Below, in pieces: positions 31,184-39,809 of a stretch of DNA of 43,385 bases. Made by a program: the position numbers and the translations under genes. The notes beneath the pieces were generated by a model. It did not search any database. It saw nothing but the letters and a program-made list of their open reading frames with translations, and was not told the origin of the DNA. Position 1 is the stretch's first letter, and the number at the start of each line of letters is the position of its first letter. The DNA is from a virus, in the IMG/VR virus record IMGVR_UViG_3300032296_000135, positions 1 through 43,385 of that record; one strand, written 5' to 3'.

Positions 31184-32410
31184 ATGAGCTACAACAGTCC
31201 CTTCACCGGAACGGTGATCCAGCCCACGGATGTTTCTTTCCGTGCGATAACCCTATCGGCTAATACGCAGCTTCAGTGGCCTATTAACGGTAACGCAACG
31301 GATGACTACGCAGCCCGGATCATGAACGTGACGGCGACGACTTCGGGTCTGTCGCTGTACATGCCGCCTGCAAACCAGACTTCGGTAGGTAACGACGCCC
31401 TGATTCGAAACGTCGGGGCAAATACCTTCACCGTTAAGACGTATGACAACGCTGGCACGATCATCTCGATTGCCGCTGGTGAGACGAAGTACATCTACAT
31501 CACAAACAATAATACCGAGGCAGGCACTTGGGGCACGATTGCTTTTGGTGTTGGCTCCTCAAATGCTGACGCTGGGACACTAGCTGGCTACGGTCTGTTG
31601 GCTTCGGGCGTGACGCTTAATCAGTCGCATCCTGTTACGACCTTCAGTACCCCAGCTACAGCGACTGCTGCTTACCGCGCACAGACGTATGTGTGGACAG
31701 GTGGTTCGGGTACACTGACTTTAGATACCGTCGCTAACCTTGGCAATAACTGGTTTGTGATGCTGAGGAACGCTGGTACGGGTGCTTTGACTGTTGCGGC
31801 TCAGGGTGGAACGCTGATCAACGGTTCTGCCTCAATCATCCTGCAGCCTTCAGACTCATGTATCGTGGTCTGTTCTGGATCGGCTTTCTATACGGTTGGC
31901 TTGGGTAAATCTACGCAGTTCAACTTTACCCAGTTGACGAAAGACGTCTCCGCAGGCGGTACGTTTACGCTCACGACTACTGAAGCATCTAACGTCATCC
32001 AGAAGTACACAGGTACTTTGCTAGGGAACGCGACAGTTATCGTTCCCCCGACGGTTCAGGTCTACTACATCATCAACGAGGCGATTGGTGGGGTCAGTAA
32101 CTACGATGTGACGATCTCTACAGGCTTGGGCAATGATGTAACGATTGCTCAGGGCGAGAGTTCTATCGTCATCTGTGACTCTGCAAATATCATCGCTGCG
32201 ATTACTGTTTCGGTGGGTCTTACTAACGTATCTCTTGCAGATGGCACTGTTGCCGCTCCTTCTTTGAACTTTGCAAACGAAGTCAGTACAGGTATCTACC
32301 GCGCTACTTCTGGTGAGTTCAACATCGCTGTTTTAGGCGTGAATGAATTTACAGTTAGTGCAAACGGTATTACTGCACCTAGCGGTATTTCTGGCGGGAC
32401 ATTTGTATGA
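31184..32410 (+). CDS. Fibre-like virion protein of the neck region
   Basis: The 408-residue protein is beta-rich with Thr, Ser and Gly throughout. It starts SPFTGTVIQPTDVSFRAITL, a segment I associate with phage fibre or nozzle proteins, then has repeated strand units (LIRNVGANTFTVKTYDNAGT; VMLRNAGTGALTVAAQGGTL) and ends ITAPSGISGGTFV, close to the end of the fibre at 16316. It lies between the adaptor and the gp10-like gene, so a tail-appendage or nozzle-decoration role is likely. The stop overlaps the next start (ATGA). Confidence 0.74.
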   Translation: MSYNSPFTGTVIQPTDVSFRAITLSANTQLQWPINGNATDDYAARIMNVTATTSGLSLYMPPANQTSVGNDALIRNVGANTFTVKTYDNAGTIISIAAGETKYIYITNNNTEAGTWGTIAFGVGSSNADAGTLAGYGLLASGVTLNQSHPVTTFSTPATATAAYRAQTYVWTGGSGTLTLDTVANLGNNWFVMLRNAGTGALTVAAQGGTLINGSASIILQPSDSCIVVCSGSAFYTVGLGKSTQFNFTQLTKDVSAGGTFTLTTTEASNVIQKYTGTLLGNATVIVPPTVQVYYIINEAIGGVSNYDVTISTGLGNDVTIAQGESSIVICDSANIIAAITVSVGLTNVSLADGTVAAPSLNFANEVSTGIYRATSGEFNIAVLGVNEFTVSANGITAPSGISGGTFV

Positions 32411-34497
32411 CCGCAAAGGTTTTCACCTTAGACACCGAGCCGGGCGTTCAGCGCGACGGTACCTTCTTCGACAAAAATTTGTATGTTGATGGTCGTTGGG
32501 TACGCTTTCAGCGCGGTCGCCCACGTAAGATCGGTGGCTATCGGTCGATGACAAACGAAGTACATGGTTTGTCTCGTGGTGTCTATGTGAACTCTGAAGA
32601 CGGCTTCAACCGTATCTTCAGTGGCTATTCAGCGGGTTTGGAGAACTTTTCGGTTGACAATAACGGCATTGGTGCAGGGCTTACGCCTTTTACGTTTGGC
32701 GGCAGTATTCTTACTTTAGGGACGGTCATCGGTGGTACTACATATACTAACGGTACTTATACAAATGTTAGTCTTACTGGCGGTACTGGTACTGGCGCTA
32801 AAGCAACGATAGTTGTCGCCGGTAACGTCGTCACGACTGTCACAATCACAACAAGCGGCACATCCTATTCTGTTGGCGATTCTCTGACTGCTCCAGCTTC
32901 GGCTATTGGTGGTACAGGTTCAGGCTTCTCTGTGCCTGTGGCTACGGTTCAATCAGGCTTCACCGCAAGTGATTTGAACCTCTGGCAGTTCGATGCGATG
33001 TACGACTCTGCAGGGTCACAGAATACCCTGCTGTTAGCGCATCCGGGACTGAATCTTGCCCAGATCGACAACACAGCAAACTCGGCAGTTTTAGCTGGTT
33101 CTGTACTGGGATCGGTCGTTACTCCGCTTAAAGACATCAACGGGCCAACGCCTACAGGCAACGTCGTGTCGGTCTCTGGGGGTGTGGTGGTTCTACACCC
33201 TTACGTGTTTGTCTATGGCGACAATGGGTTAATTAAGAACTCCGCAGCAGGTGATCCGTTTGACTGGAACAGCGCAGAGTCTAACGAGGTATCAGCAGCT
33301 TCTACGAAGATCGTAAAGGGCTTGCCAGTTCGAGGTGGTTCTAACTCCCCGTCTGGCTTATTTTGGTCGTTAGATTCGCTCATCCGAGTGTCTTATGCGC
33401 CGCAGACTTTGGGTGTGTCTGGTACTCAGAACTGGGCACCATCTACCTATTGGCGCTATGACACCATTTCTAACCAAAGTTCTATTCTTTCTTCTCAGTC
33501 TGTTATTGAATACGACGGCATTTATTATTGGATTGGGGTTGATCGGTTCCTCCTATACAACGGGGTAGTCAAAGAAATTCCCAACTCAATTAACCAGAAC
33601 TATTTCTTTGACAATCTGAACTATGCTCAGCGTCAAAAGGTCTGGGCGACCAAAGTGCCTCGGTACGGCGAGATTTGGTGGTTCTACCCGCATGGCGACT
33701 CGGAAGAGTGTAACAACTGCATCATCTACAACGTCCGCGAGAACACGTGGTACGACGGTGGCTTTAGTCCGGGTGCTGCGCGGTCGGCTGGTTACTTCTC
33801 GCAGGTCTTTAGGTTTCCAGTAAACGCTGGAACTAACCTGACAACTGAAGAGCCTATCTTCTCATCGAGCATTACTACGACTAGCGGTAATGCTGACATC
33901 GAGATGGCGAACACAAACCAGATTGGCTTGAATCAAGTCGTGGATTCAGCAAGCATCCCTAGTGGTGCCTATGTGATTGCTATAGCACCGAGTGCTACAC
34001 CGGGGAACATCACGGTCACCCTATCTGCTAATGCGACGGCCTCAAATACGGAGACCGCTGAGTTTGTGACAATGGCTGGGTTAACGACGATTTGGCAGCA
34101 TGAGATTGGCACAGATGCGGTTGACGGTCAGAACACGTTGGCGATTGAGAGCTATTTCGAGACATCGGACTTAGGCTGGGTAGCGGGTGGCCCTGCACAG
34201 TCTCCGAACATTCCTAATGGCAGCATCGGCGAGAACAAGTGGCTGCATATCGAGCGTATTGAGCCAGACTTTGTGGCCTCTGGCGAGATGTATGTCCAAG
34301 TCGTTGGTCGTCCTTACGCGCAGGTTGAGGACGTCTACAGCCAGCCGTATGCATTTGATCCGAACACGAACAAGATCGACATGCGTGAGCAGCGCCGACT
34401 AGGTCGTTTAAAGTTTGGCAGCAACGTACAGGGCGGTAACTACCAGATGGGTCGTGTCTTGATTAGCGCCAACTTCGGTGATGTCAGGGGCTACTAA
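32407..34497 (+). CDS. gp10-like packaged-DNA stabilisation protein with two inserted domains
   Basis: The 696-residue protein begins EPGVQRDGTFFDKNLYVDGR then WVRFQRGRPRKIGGYRSM, the usual start of P22 gp10-like tail nozzle proteins that plug the head after packaging. Core segments include NSAAGDPFDWNSAESNEVSA and EIWWFYPHGDSEECNNCIIY, and the end GRLKFGSNVQGGNYQMGRVL. Two segments look like insertions: residues ~105-181 (GGTTYTNGTYTNVSLTGGTG type, a common fibre beta-domain) and ~488-553 (SITTTSGNADIEMAN, then ITVTLSANATASNTE). These would decorate the nozzle outward. Starts in an ATGA overlap; the stop overlaps the next start. Confidence 0.82.
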   Translation: MTAKVFTLDTEPGVQRDGTFFDKNLYVDGRWVRFQRGRPRKIGGYRSMTNEVHGLSRGVYVNSEDGFNRIFSGYSAGLENFSVDNNGIGAGLTPFTFGGSILTLGTVIGGTTYTNGTYTNVSLTGGTGTGAKATIVVAGNVVTTVTITTSGTSYSVGDSLTAPASAIGGTGSGFSVPVATVQSGFTASDLNLWQFDAMYDSAGSQNTLLLAHPGLNLAQIDNTANSAVLAGSVLGSVVTPLKDINGPTPTGNVVSVSGGVVVLHPYVFVYGDNGLIKNSAAGDPFDWNSAESNEVSAASTKIVKGLPVRGGSNSPSGLFWSLDSLIRVSYAPQTLGVSGTQNWAPSTYWRYDTISNQSSILSSQSVIEYDGIYYWIGVDRFLLYNGVVKEIPNSINQNYFFDNLNYAQRQKVWATKVPRYGEIWWFYPHGDSEECNNCIIYNVRENTWYDGGFSPGAARSAGYFSQVFRFPVNAGTNLTTEEPIFSSSITTTSGNADIEMANTNQIGLNQVVDSASIPSGAYVIAIAPSATPGNITVTLSANATASNTETAEFVTMAGLTTIWQHEIGTDAVDGQNTLAIESYFETSDLGWVAGGPAQSPNIPNGSIGENKWLHIERIEPDFVASGEMYVQVVGRPYAQVEDVYSQPYAFDPNTNKIDMREQRRLGRLKFGSNVQGGNYQMGRVLISANFGDVRGY

Positions 34498-34754
34498 TGT
34501 CTGATATTGCGCTCGTCTACGATCCTCGGTACCACACGTTTGAGTCGTGGGCTTCTTTAATGGTTGAGGCGTATTCCACGCAGCAGTTGGCTATTCCTGA
34601 TGGCGATTGGAAGACTTGGGCGGCTGGCTTGAAGGCGATTGATGTTTTCTCAAACGAGGCGATCCCCGGCCCTTACGTGTATGACAACTGGCAAGACTGG
34701 GCGGCTGCATTAGTGAATGCAATCAATGTTAACCCATACGCTCCGGTGAAATAA
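34497..34754 (+). CDS. Small Trp-rich hypothetical protein
   Basis: The 85-residue protein contains two similar units, FESWASLMVEAYSTQQLAIP and WQDWAAALVNAINVNPYAPV, each with a Trp-containing helix. It is acidic to neutral with no Cys. One-base overlaps (TAATG) tie it to the gp10-like gene and to the DUF4214 protein that follows. It is probably a virion or assembly protein; the family is not recognised. Confidence 0.7.
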   Translation: MSDIALVYDPRYHTFESWASLMVEAYSTQQLAIPDGDWKTWAAGLKAIDVFSNEAIPGPYVYDNWQDWAAALVNAINVNPYAPVK

Positions 34755-36673
34755 TGGCACTGAAAAAGTCCGACGTTAACTACGTCTACCAAAACTATCT
34801 TGGCAGAGACCCAGACGAGGGTGCTGTGGCTGATTTGGTTGGTCAGGATATTAGTCGTGCTCAGCTTGCCGATACGATTCTGAACTCGGATGAGTACAAG
34901 AGTATGACTCCGCAGGATCAGATCAGCCGACAGTTTCAGAATGTCTTAGGTCGTGGCCCAAGCGATGCTGAGTTACAGCGCGTCATGGGGATGGATGACT
35001 ATTACAACTACTCGTCAACGACGATGGGTGGCGCTCAACCTGAGCGGCTAGATTTCAGGCCCTCGGTACTGCGTAGTGACTTGATGAAGCTGCCCGAGGC
35101 TAACTTAGTCCGAGTCTTTAAGAACTATCTAGGTCGCCTGCCGGACGAAGAGGCATACCGAAACTACTTAACGCAGTTTGAAGCTGAGCCCCATAAAGGG
35201 GTAGACACGATGGGTCAGCAGTCCCGCCGTGAGCAGAAGCTAGTCGATACCAACTATGACTACGCGATGGATCCCAAGCGGATCGAAGAGGTAGGCTGGT
35301 CGCCTGAGGCTCAGGAGTACATCAACTCGAAGTTTGAAGCTGAAGCTCGTAGATATGCCGAAGAGAAGGGCATTGAGCTGCCTGATGACTTCGCTGCATT
35401 AGCTCAGCTCAGAAACCCATACCAAGACAATCGTGCTGGTATGGAGGGGCTCAACCTAATGAACCCCATTTCGTTCAATGAGGGTCAGTATTACCCCGCT
35501 GACTCGGCTGCTGATTACGACGTCTACTCTGGAGCTGACGCCTATGACCTCCCTACGTATGCCATGTGGTTCTCGCAGGCGGGGACTGCGGCGTTTACGG
35601 ACGAGGATAAAGCCCAGCAGATGATTGATCTGTATGGCCCTGCAGCGGCGGTTGATGCGTATGCCGCAAACCCCGGCAATTTTGTGCGGGATGCTGCGGC
35701 TGGTGTCTATGTCAACAACTGGCTTGAGCAGAACATCGATCCGAACGTCACGGCTGAGGGTAAGAACGCTGATAAGTTGGCGGCTTTAGGTGTGCGCTAT
35801 CAAGACTTGTCAAAACGAGCGATTGATCTGGGTGCCGATCCTGAGGACATTGCTCAGACTACGGCTCAGAAGGTAGACAAGGTTGCTGCTGACTACCAGA
35901 CTTACTACAACGACACTCACGAGAATACGTTCTTTAAGTTCCTGCTGGCTGCAGGCGGCTTATTTCTAGGTGCGTATGGCCTGAGTCAGGTTTTGGGCGC
36001 TGCGGGCGCTGGAGCTACTGCTGGGGCTACTGCTGGAGCGGGGGCGGGGACAAGCGTTGGTGGCGGGTTTGTTGGTGGCGGTTATGGAAGTATCGGCCCA
36101 GCAGGCTTTACATCAGCGGCAGCAACGCCTGCGTATGTGGGAACAAACATCCCAAGCACTATTTTTAAGACCCCTACAATGCCCGGCTACATATCGCCGG
36201 GAGGTGCTCCGGCTGCTGGTGGTACTGAGTTATTGGGTGGCGGCTTAAAGATGCCGGGTTCAGTAACTGGCTCGACAATACCCGGAGCGAGTGGTGTTGG
36301 CAATATTAAGGTGGCATCAGGACAGGGTCTAGCACCTAATGTTGGTGCCAAAGTAAATGCTGGCGCTCAGCAGATTGGCACGGGTTCGGTGGGATTGAAG
36401 TTCCCCGGCGTGACAACGCCACCGGGTGGTCTGTCTAGCTTTGTGAATAAAGCAAAAGATGTTGTCGGGAAGGCGTCTGATCTCTCTGACATCGTTAGTG
36501 GCGGACAACAGCCTCAACAGCAACAAAATCGATATGGGGTGCCTATTTATCGCAACCCTGCTGAGCTTTTCCCTGTAACAAATACTATGATGTCGCCTGA
36601 AGAGATTATGGCGAGACGAACAAGTAAGCCTACCTTTGTAGGCGGTTTAGAGGCTATAAGGAACTTAACATGA
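34754..36673 (+). CDS. DUF4214-repeat internal virion protein
   Basis: The 639-residue protein has at least three DUF4214-like helical units near the start: YVYQNYLGRDPDEGAV (residues ~10-25), FQNVLGRGPSDAEL (~61-74) and VFKNYLGRLPDEEAY (~121-135). A mixed helical region follows, then a hydrophobic Gly/Ala-rich stretch (~393-450, FLLAAGGLFLGAYGLSQVLG then GAGATAGATAGAGAG) and a Gly/Pro-rich C-terminus. I infer a protein carried in the virion and ejected with DNA, where the hydrophobic region could cross the cell envelope. DUF4214 has no settled function. The end overlaps the next gene (ATGA). Confidence 0.74.
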   Translation: MALKKSDVNYVYQNYLGRDPDEGAVADLVGQDISRAQLADTILNSDEYKSMTPQDQISRQFQNVLGRGPSDAELQRVMGMDDYYNYSSTTMGGAQPERLDFRPSVLRSDLMKLPEANLVRVFKNYLGRLPDEEAYRNYLTQFEAEPHKGVDTMGQQSRREQKLVDTNYDYAMDPKRIEEVGWSPEAQEYINSKFEAEARRYAEEKGIELPDDFAALAQLRNPYQDNRAGMEGLNLMNPISFNEGQYYPADSAADYDVYSGADAYDLPTYAMWFSQAGTAAFTDEDKAQQMIDLYGPAAAVDAYAANPGNFVRDAAAGVYVNNWLEQNIDPNVTAEGKNADKLAALGVRYQDLSKRAIDLGADPEDIAQTTAQKVDKVAADYQTYYNDTHENTFFKFLLAAGGLFLGAYGLSQVLGAAGAGATAGATAGAGAGTSVGGGFVGGGYGSIGPAGFTSAAATPAYVGTNIPSTIFKTPTMPGYISPGGAPAAGGTELLGGGLKMPGSVTGSTIPGASGVGNIKVASGQGLAPNVGAKVNAGAQQIGTGSVGLKFPGVTTPPGGLSSFVNKAKDVVGKASDLSDIVSGGQQPQQQQNRYGVPIYRNPAELFPVTNTMMSPEEIMARRTSKPTFVGGLEAIRNLT

Positions 36674-39327
36674 GCCCACTATTGATGATGGCTGATGGCG
36701 GAAATGCCAGCGAAGCGCAAATCAAGGCAGCGTTTATTGAGAAATTAGGCCGTGAGCCAGAGCCAGCCGCGCTTAATTACTACAAAACGCAGAGCCCTGA
36801 AAAGCTCTCGGCTGATATTGCTGGTTCAGCAGAACGTGCGGCTATTGTTGCGAGAGGCTCTACAACTCAAGCCTCGTCTAGTTCCGGCGGTGGTGGCGGT
36901 GGTGGAGGTGGTTCCTCGGGCGCTGCCTCTACAAATAAATCTGTTTTGGACTCAATCAAGCAGATTTACCTCGAGCAGCTAGGTCGTCCTGCTGATTCTG
37001 AAGGGCTTGATTATTATGCTAATCAGATAGCCACAGGCAAGAAAACCGCAGCACAAGTAGCGGAAGAGCTTGACCGCACGACTGATGGTTTCAACTACGA
37101 CCGGCAACAGATTGTCTCTGCTTATCGTAAAAACTTTGGAAGAAATCCTGACGAAGCGGGTATTCAATATTGGTTGGGTCAAGAAGATAAAAATCTTTAC
37201 ACCCAAGAACAGTTTGCCAATGCATTTAAAGGATCTGCTGGTGGCGTTGATGCTCAAGCATTAGCAAATAACCCACAGGGATTTTCCAAGGCTGTTATCG
37301 ATGCGTTGGGGGCAGACCCCTTCGCAGGCGGTTTTGCGTATGACAACCCATATATCTTTGATGAGGCGACAGCAGCATTAAGACCTAATGTTTCAAAAAC
37401 CGCTGCTGGTCAGTACGTTCAATTCGTTAATCCGATTACACAGCGTCCTACGTACAGTGGATATACGCCTGATGGGCAGTTCAAGGTCTTCGCTGGTAAC
37501 GACGTATTGCAGCCAGATCGTATTCGTCAGGCGGTCAACCTAGCGACGATCTCTGGCTCTCTGTCTCAAGCAGATGCTGATCGCATTTTGAGTGCGGTTT
37601 CCACTCCAGAGAAGTTTAGAGAGATTACAGGCAACGGAGACCCGAACGCTAACACCCTCTATGCCCTTCTGTCTGAGCCTAAAGCGACAGTCGTGTTGGA
37701 TGCTTTGGGCGTTCAGATTGGCGAAGACGCTGATGCCTCTTTGGCAATGGCTGAGTCGGCTGCGCGTCAACAAATTGTTGATAGGGCAAGAGAGCAGACT
37801 GGGCAAAACATCAACCCTGCGACTTTACTGCAGGCTGATGTGGCAAAAGAAATGGGCGTTAAGTTCCCATATCCATTTACCAAAGAAAACCTAACGATAG
37901 ATCCGGCGACTGGGCAGCCAATCCGCACGATGATGACGGCAGAGGATGTTGCTAATAACATCTTCACGTATCTAAACATCCCAACGGATAAAGAACTCAA
38001 GAACATCATATTGACGCCTCCGGGTGGCACAGCACCGGGTGGTGGTACGCCAACAACCCCGCCTGCAGTCGTGGGGACTACGGGTGACTTCCGTGGATTG
38101 GCTTTCCCAGAAGCGCGTCCGACGACGATCAGCGAGACTCCGGCGATGTTGAATTTCGCTCCTTACGCATTGACGCAGCCGGGGTCGGGTCAGCAGAAGA
38201 CGACTGAACCTCAGCCGGTGATCCCCACAGTAGATACCAGAGTCGATCCTACGACGGGTACTCTGTTAGGCGCGGTGATTGGCTCTCTGATGCCAACTCC
38301 ATCTGGGGGTGGTGTAATTCAGGGCATTACAGATATTGTTGACGCTGCCGGTAATGTTGATTACTCAAAATATAATCAAGACGTTTCTTCTGTGCCTATA
38401 GTGGCAGAGCGTAATAGTTATTACACCCCTACAACACGGAACATTATTAATTCGGGTAGCGGTTACTATGCCCACGGTGGTATGGCAACTCCTTTAATGA
38501 AAGAGGGCGGTATGGTTCCCCATTTTGCAGACGGCGGTGCAAATCAAGTAGCTCAAGGCCTTGATAAGATTATCTCTGCCCCATCAGCTCGTGGCGCTTT
38601 GATTGGTGCCTTGATGACCCACTTAATGAACGCTCAGGCGCAGTCTCAGGCGGCTAATGCGTACCGAGGCATCGATATGTCTAAGGTAGGTGTTATCCCT
38701 CCAAGAACGACTCAAATCGGGCCTGTCAGGTTTGCTCCTTACCGTCAGTATGCGTCGGCTCCTGAGATTCCTCAGTCGATCAGCAGCCCGATTAATATCG
38801 GTGCTTTGAGAGCTAGTCAGACCCCTATGACCAGCTTCACGCCGACCACAGGTATGGTGAACCCACTGGCTAGACCGTTGAATGAGGTTATCCCTACGCA
38901 GATGGCTGATGGTGGCGCTGCTTACTACACCTACGGTCAGCATGTTGACCCTATGCAATACCTACAGAACATGGCTCAGGGCGGTATGGCACACGGTGGC
39001 CTGAACGAAGTCCACCACGCTGACAACGCTCCTCTAGTTCAGGGTCGTAAAGACTACCGCGCTGGTTCGGCTGTAACAGGCCCCGGCGATGGTCAGTCGG
39101 ATGACATCCCAGCGATGCTGGCAGATGGTGAGTACGTCTTTGATGCGGATACCGTGGCTCAGCTTGGTAATGGTTCTACGAAGGCTGGCTCAAAGATTCT
39201 CGATAAATTTAGAGAGGAACTCCGGGCTCATAAGCGCTCGGCCCCAGTGAATAAGATTCCTCCCCCTGCAAAATCCCCGCTGGCTTACCTAGCCGCAGCA
39301 CAAAAGAAAGGAGCTCGCCGTGGCTGA
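36670..39327 (+). CDS. DUF4214-repeat virion protein with Gly-Gly motifs
   Basis: The 885-residue protein has DUF4214-like units at residues ~18-57, ~93-140 and ~147-189 (F-I-E-K-L-G-R-E-P; Y-L-E-Q-L-G-R-P; Y-R-K-N-F-G-R-N-P), with a run of nine Gly (73-81) between the first two. The C-terminal third holds Gly-Gly motifs (YAHGGMA, MKEGGMV, FADGGAN, MADGGAA, MAQGGMAHGG) and ends with a widespread phage module (VTGPGDGQSDDIPAMLADGE, then YVFDADTVAQLGNGSTKAGS). I infer an internal or ejected virion protein related to its neighbour at 34754. The 3' end overlaps the second HNH gene by eight bases. Confidence 0.76.
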   Translation: MSPLLMMADGGNASEAQIKAAFIEKLGREPEPAALNYYKTQSPEKLSADIAGSAERAAIVARGSTTQASSSSGGGGGGGGGSSGAASTNKSVLDSIKQIYLEQLGRPADSEGLDYYANQIATGKKTAAQVAEELDRTTDGFNYDRQQIVSAYRKNFGRNPDEAGIQYWLGQEDKNLYTQEQFANAFKGSAGGVDAQALANNPQGFSKAVIDALGADPFAGGFAYDNPYIFDEATAALRPNVSKTAAGQYVQFVNPITQRPTYSGYTPDGQFKVFAGNDVLQPDRIRQAVNLATISGSLSQADADRILSAVSTPEKFREITGNGDPNANTLYALLSEPKATVVLDALGVQIGEDADASLAMAESAARQQIVDRAREQTGQNINPATLLQADVAKEMGVKFPYPFTKENLTIDPATGQPIRTMMTAEDVANNIFTYLNIPTDKELKNIILTPPGGTAPGGGTPTTPPAVVGTTGDFRGLAFPEARPTTISETPAMLNFAPYALTQPGSGQQKTTEPQPVIPTVDTRVDPTTGTLLGAVIGSLMPTPSGGGVIQGITDIVDAAGNVDYSKYNQDVSSVPIVAERNSYYTPTTRNIINSGSGYYAHGGMATPLMKEGGMVPHFADGGANQVAQGLDKIISAPSARGALIGALMTHLMNAQAQSQAANAYRGIDMSKVGVIPPRTTQIGPVRFAPYRQYASAPEIPQSISSPINIGALRASQTPMTSFTPTTGMVNPLARPLNEVIPTQMADGGAAYYTYGQHVDPMQYLQNMAQGGMAHGGLNEVHHADNAPLVQGRKDYRAGSAVTGPGDGQSDDIPAMLADGEYVFDADTVAQLGNGSTKAGSKILDKFREELRAHKRSAPVNKIPPPAKSPLAYLAAAQKKGARRG

Positions 39328-39808
39328 GCGTGGCGCTAGATATGAGGCAATGCAAAAAGGCGAAGCTCACTACTTTACTGGCAAGCCTTGTAAGTACGGT
39401 CACATTTCTTTAAGACATACGAAATGCAAATCCTGTTTGGCTTGTAGGGCGATAAAGTCACAAAAATCAAGAAATATAGAACCGCAAGAAACCAAACTAG
39501 AGCGACAAAAACAGGTTAGAAATTGGTTTGCAAAAAATAAACACATGCGGTCAGTTTATGAAGCAAAATATCAACAAGCAAAAATTAAAAGAACCCCTAA
39601 GTGGATGTCCGAAGATGATTTTTGGATGATCAAAGAAATTTATGAACTTGCAGCTTTGAGAACAAAAATGTTGGGGTTTTTATGGCATGTTGATCACATT
39701 ATCCCAATAAGGGGCAAAAACGTTTCTGGCCTTCATGTTCCGTTAAATCTGCAGGTAATTCCTTGGATTGACAACGTGAAAAAATCCAACAAATTTAGCG
39801 AGGCATAA
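39320..39808 (+). CDS. HNH endonuclease with Cys/His zinc-like motif
   Basis: The 162-residue protein starts with GTG after AAAGGAGCTCGCC and overlaps the previous gene by eight bases. Residues 24-42 hold C-x3-H and C-x2-C-x2-C (PCKYGHISLR, then CKSCLACR), a likely zinc site. The nuclease core is HVDHIIPIRGKNVSGLHVPL followed by NLQVIPWIDNVKKSNK (His123, Asp125, His126, Asn143, Asn152). The gene is visibly AT-richer than its neighbours, as expected for a mobile nuclease. I infer a free-standing homing endonuclease lying between two virion genes. Confidence 0.85.
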   Translation: MAERGARYEAMQKGEAHYFTGKPCKYGHISLRHTKCKSCLACRAIKSQKSRNIEPQETKLERQKQVRNWFAKNKHMRSVYEAKYQQAKIKRTPKWMSEDDFWMIKEIYELAALRTKMLGFLWHVDHIIPIRGKNVSGLHVPLNLQVIPWIDNVKKSNKFSEA

Positions 39809-39809
39809 A

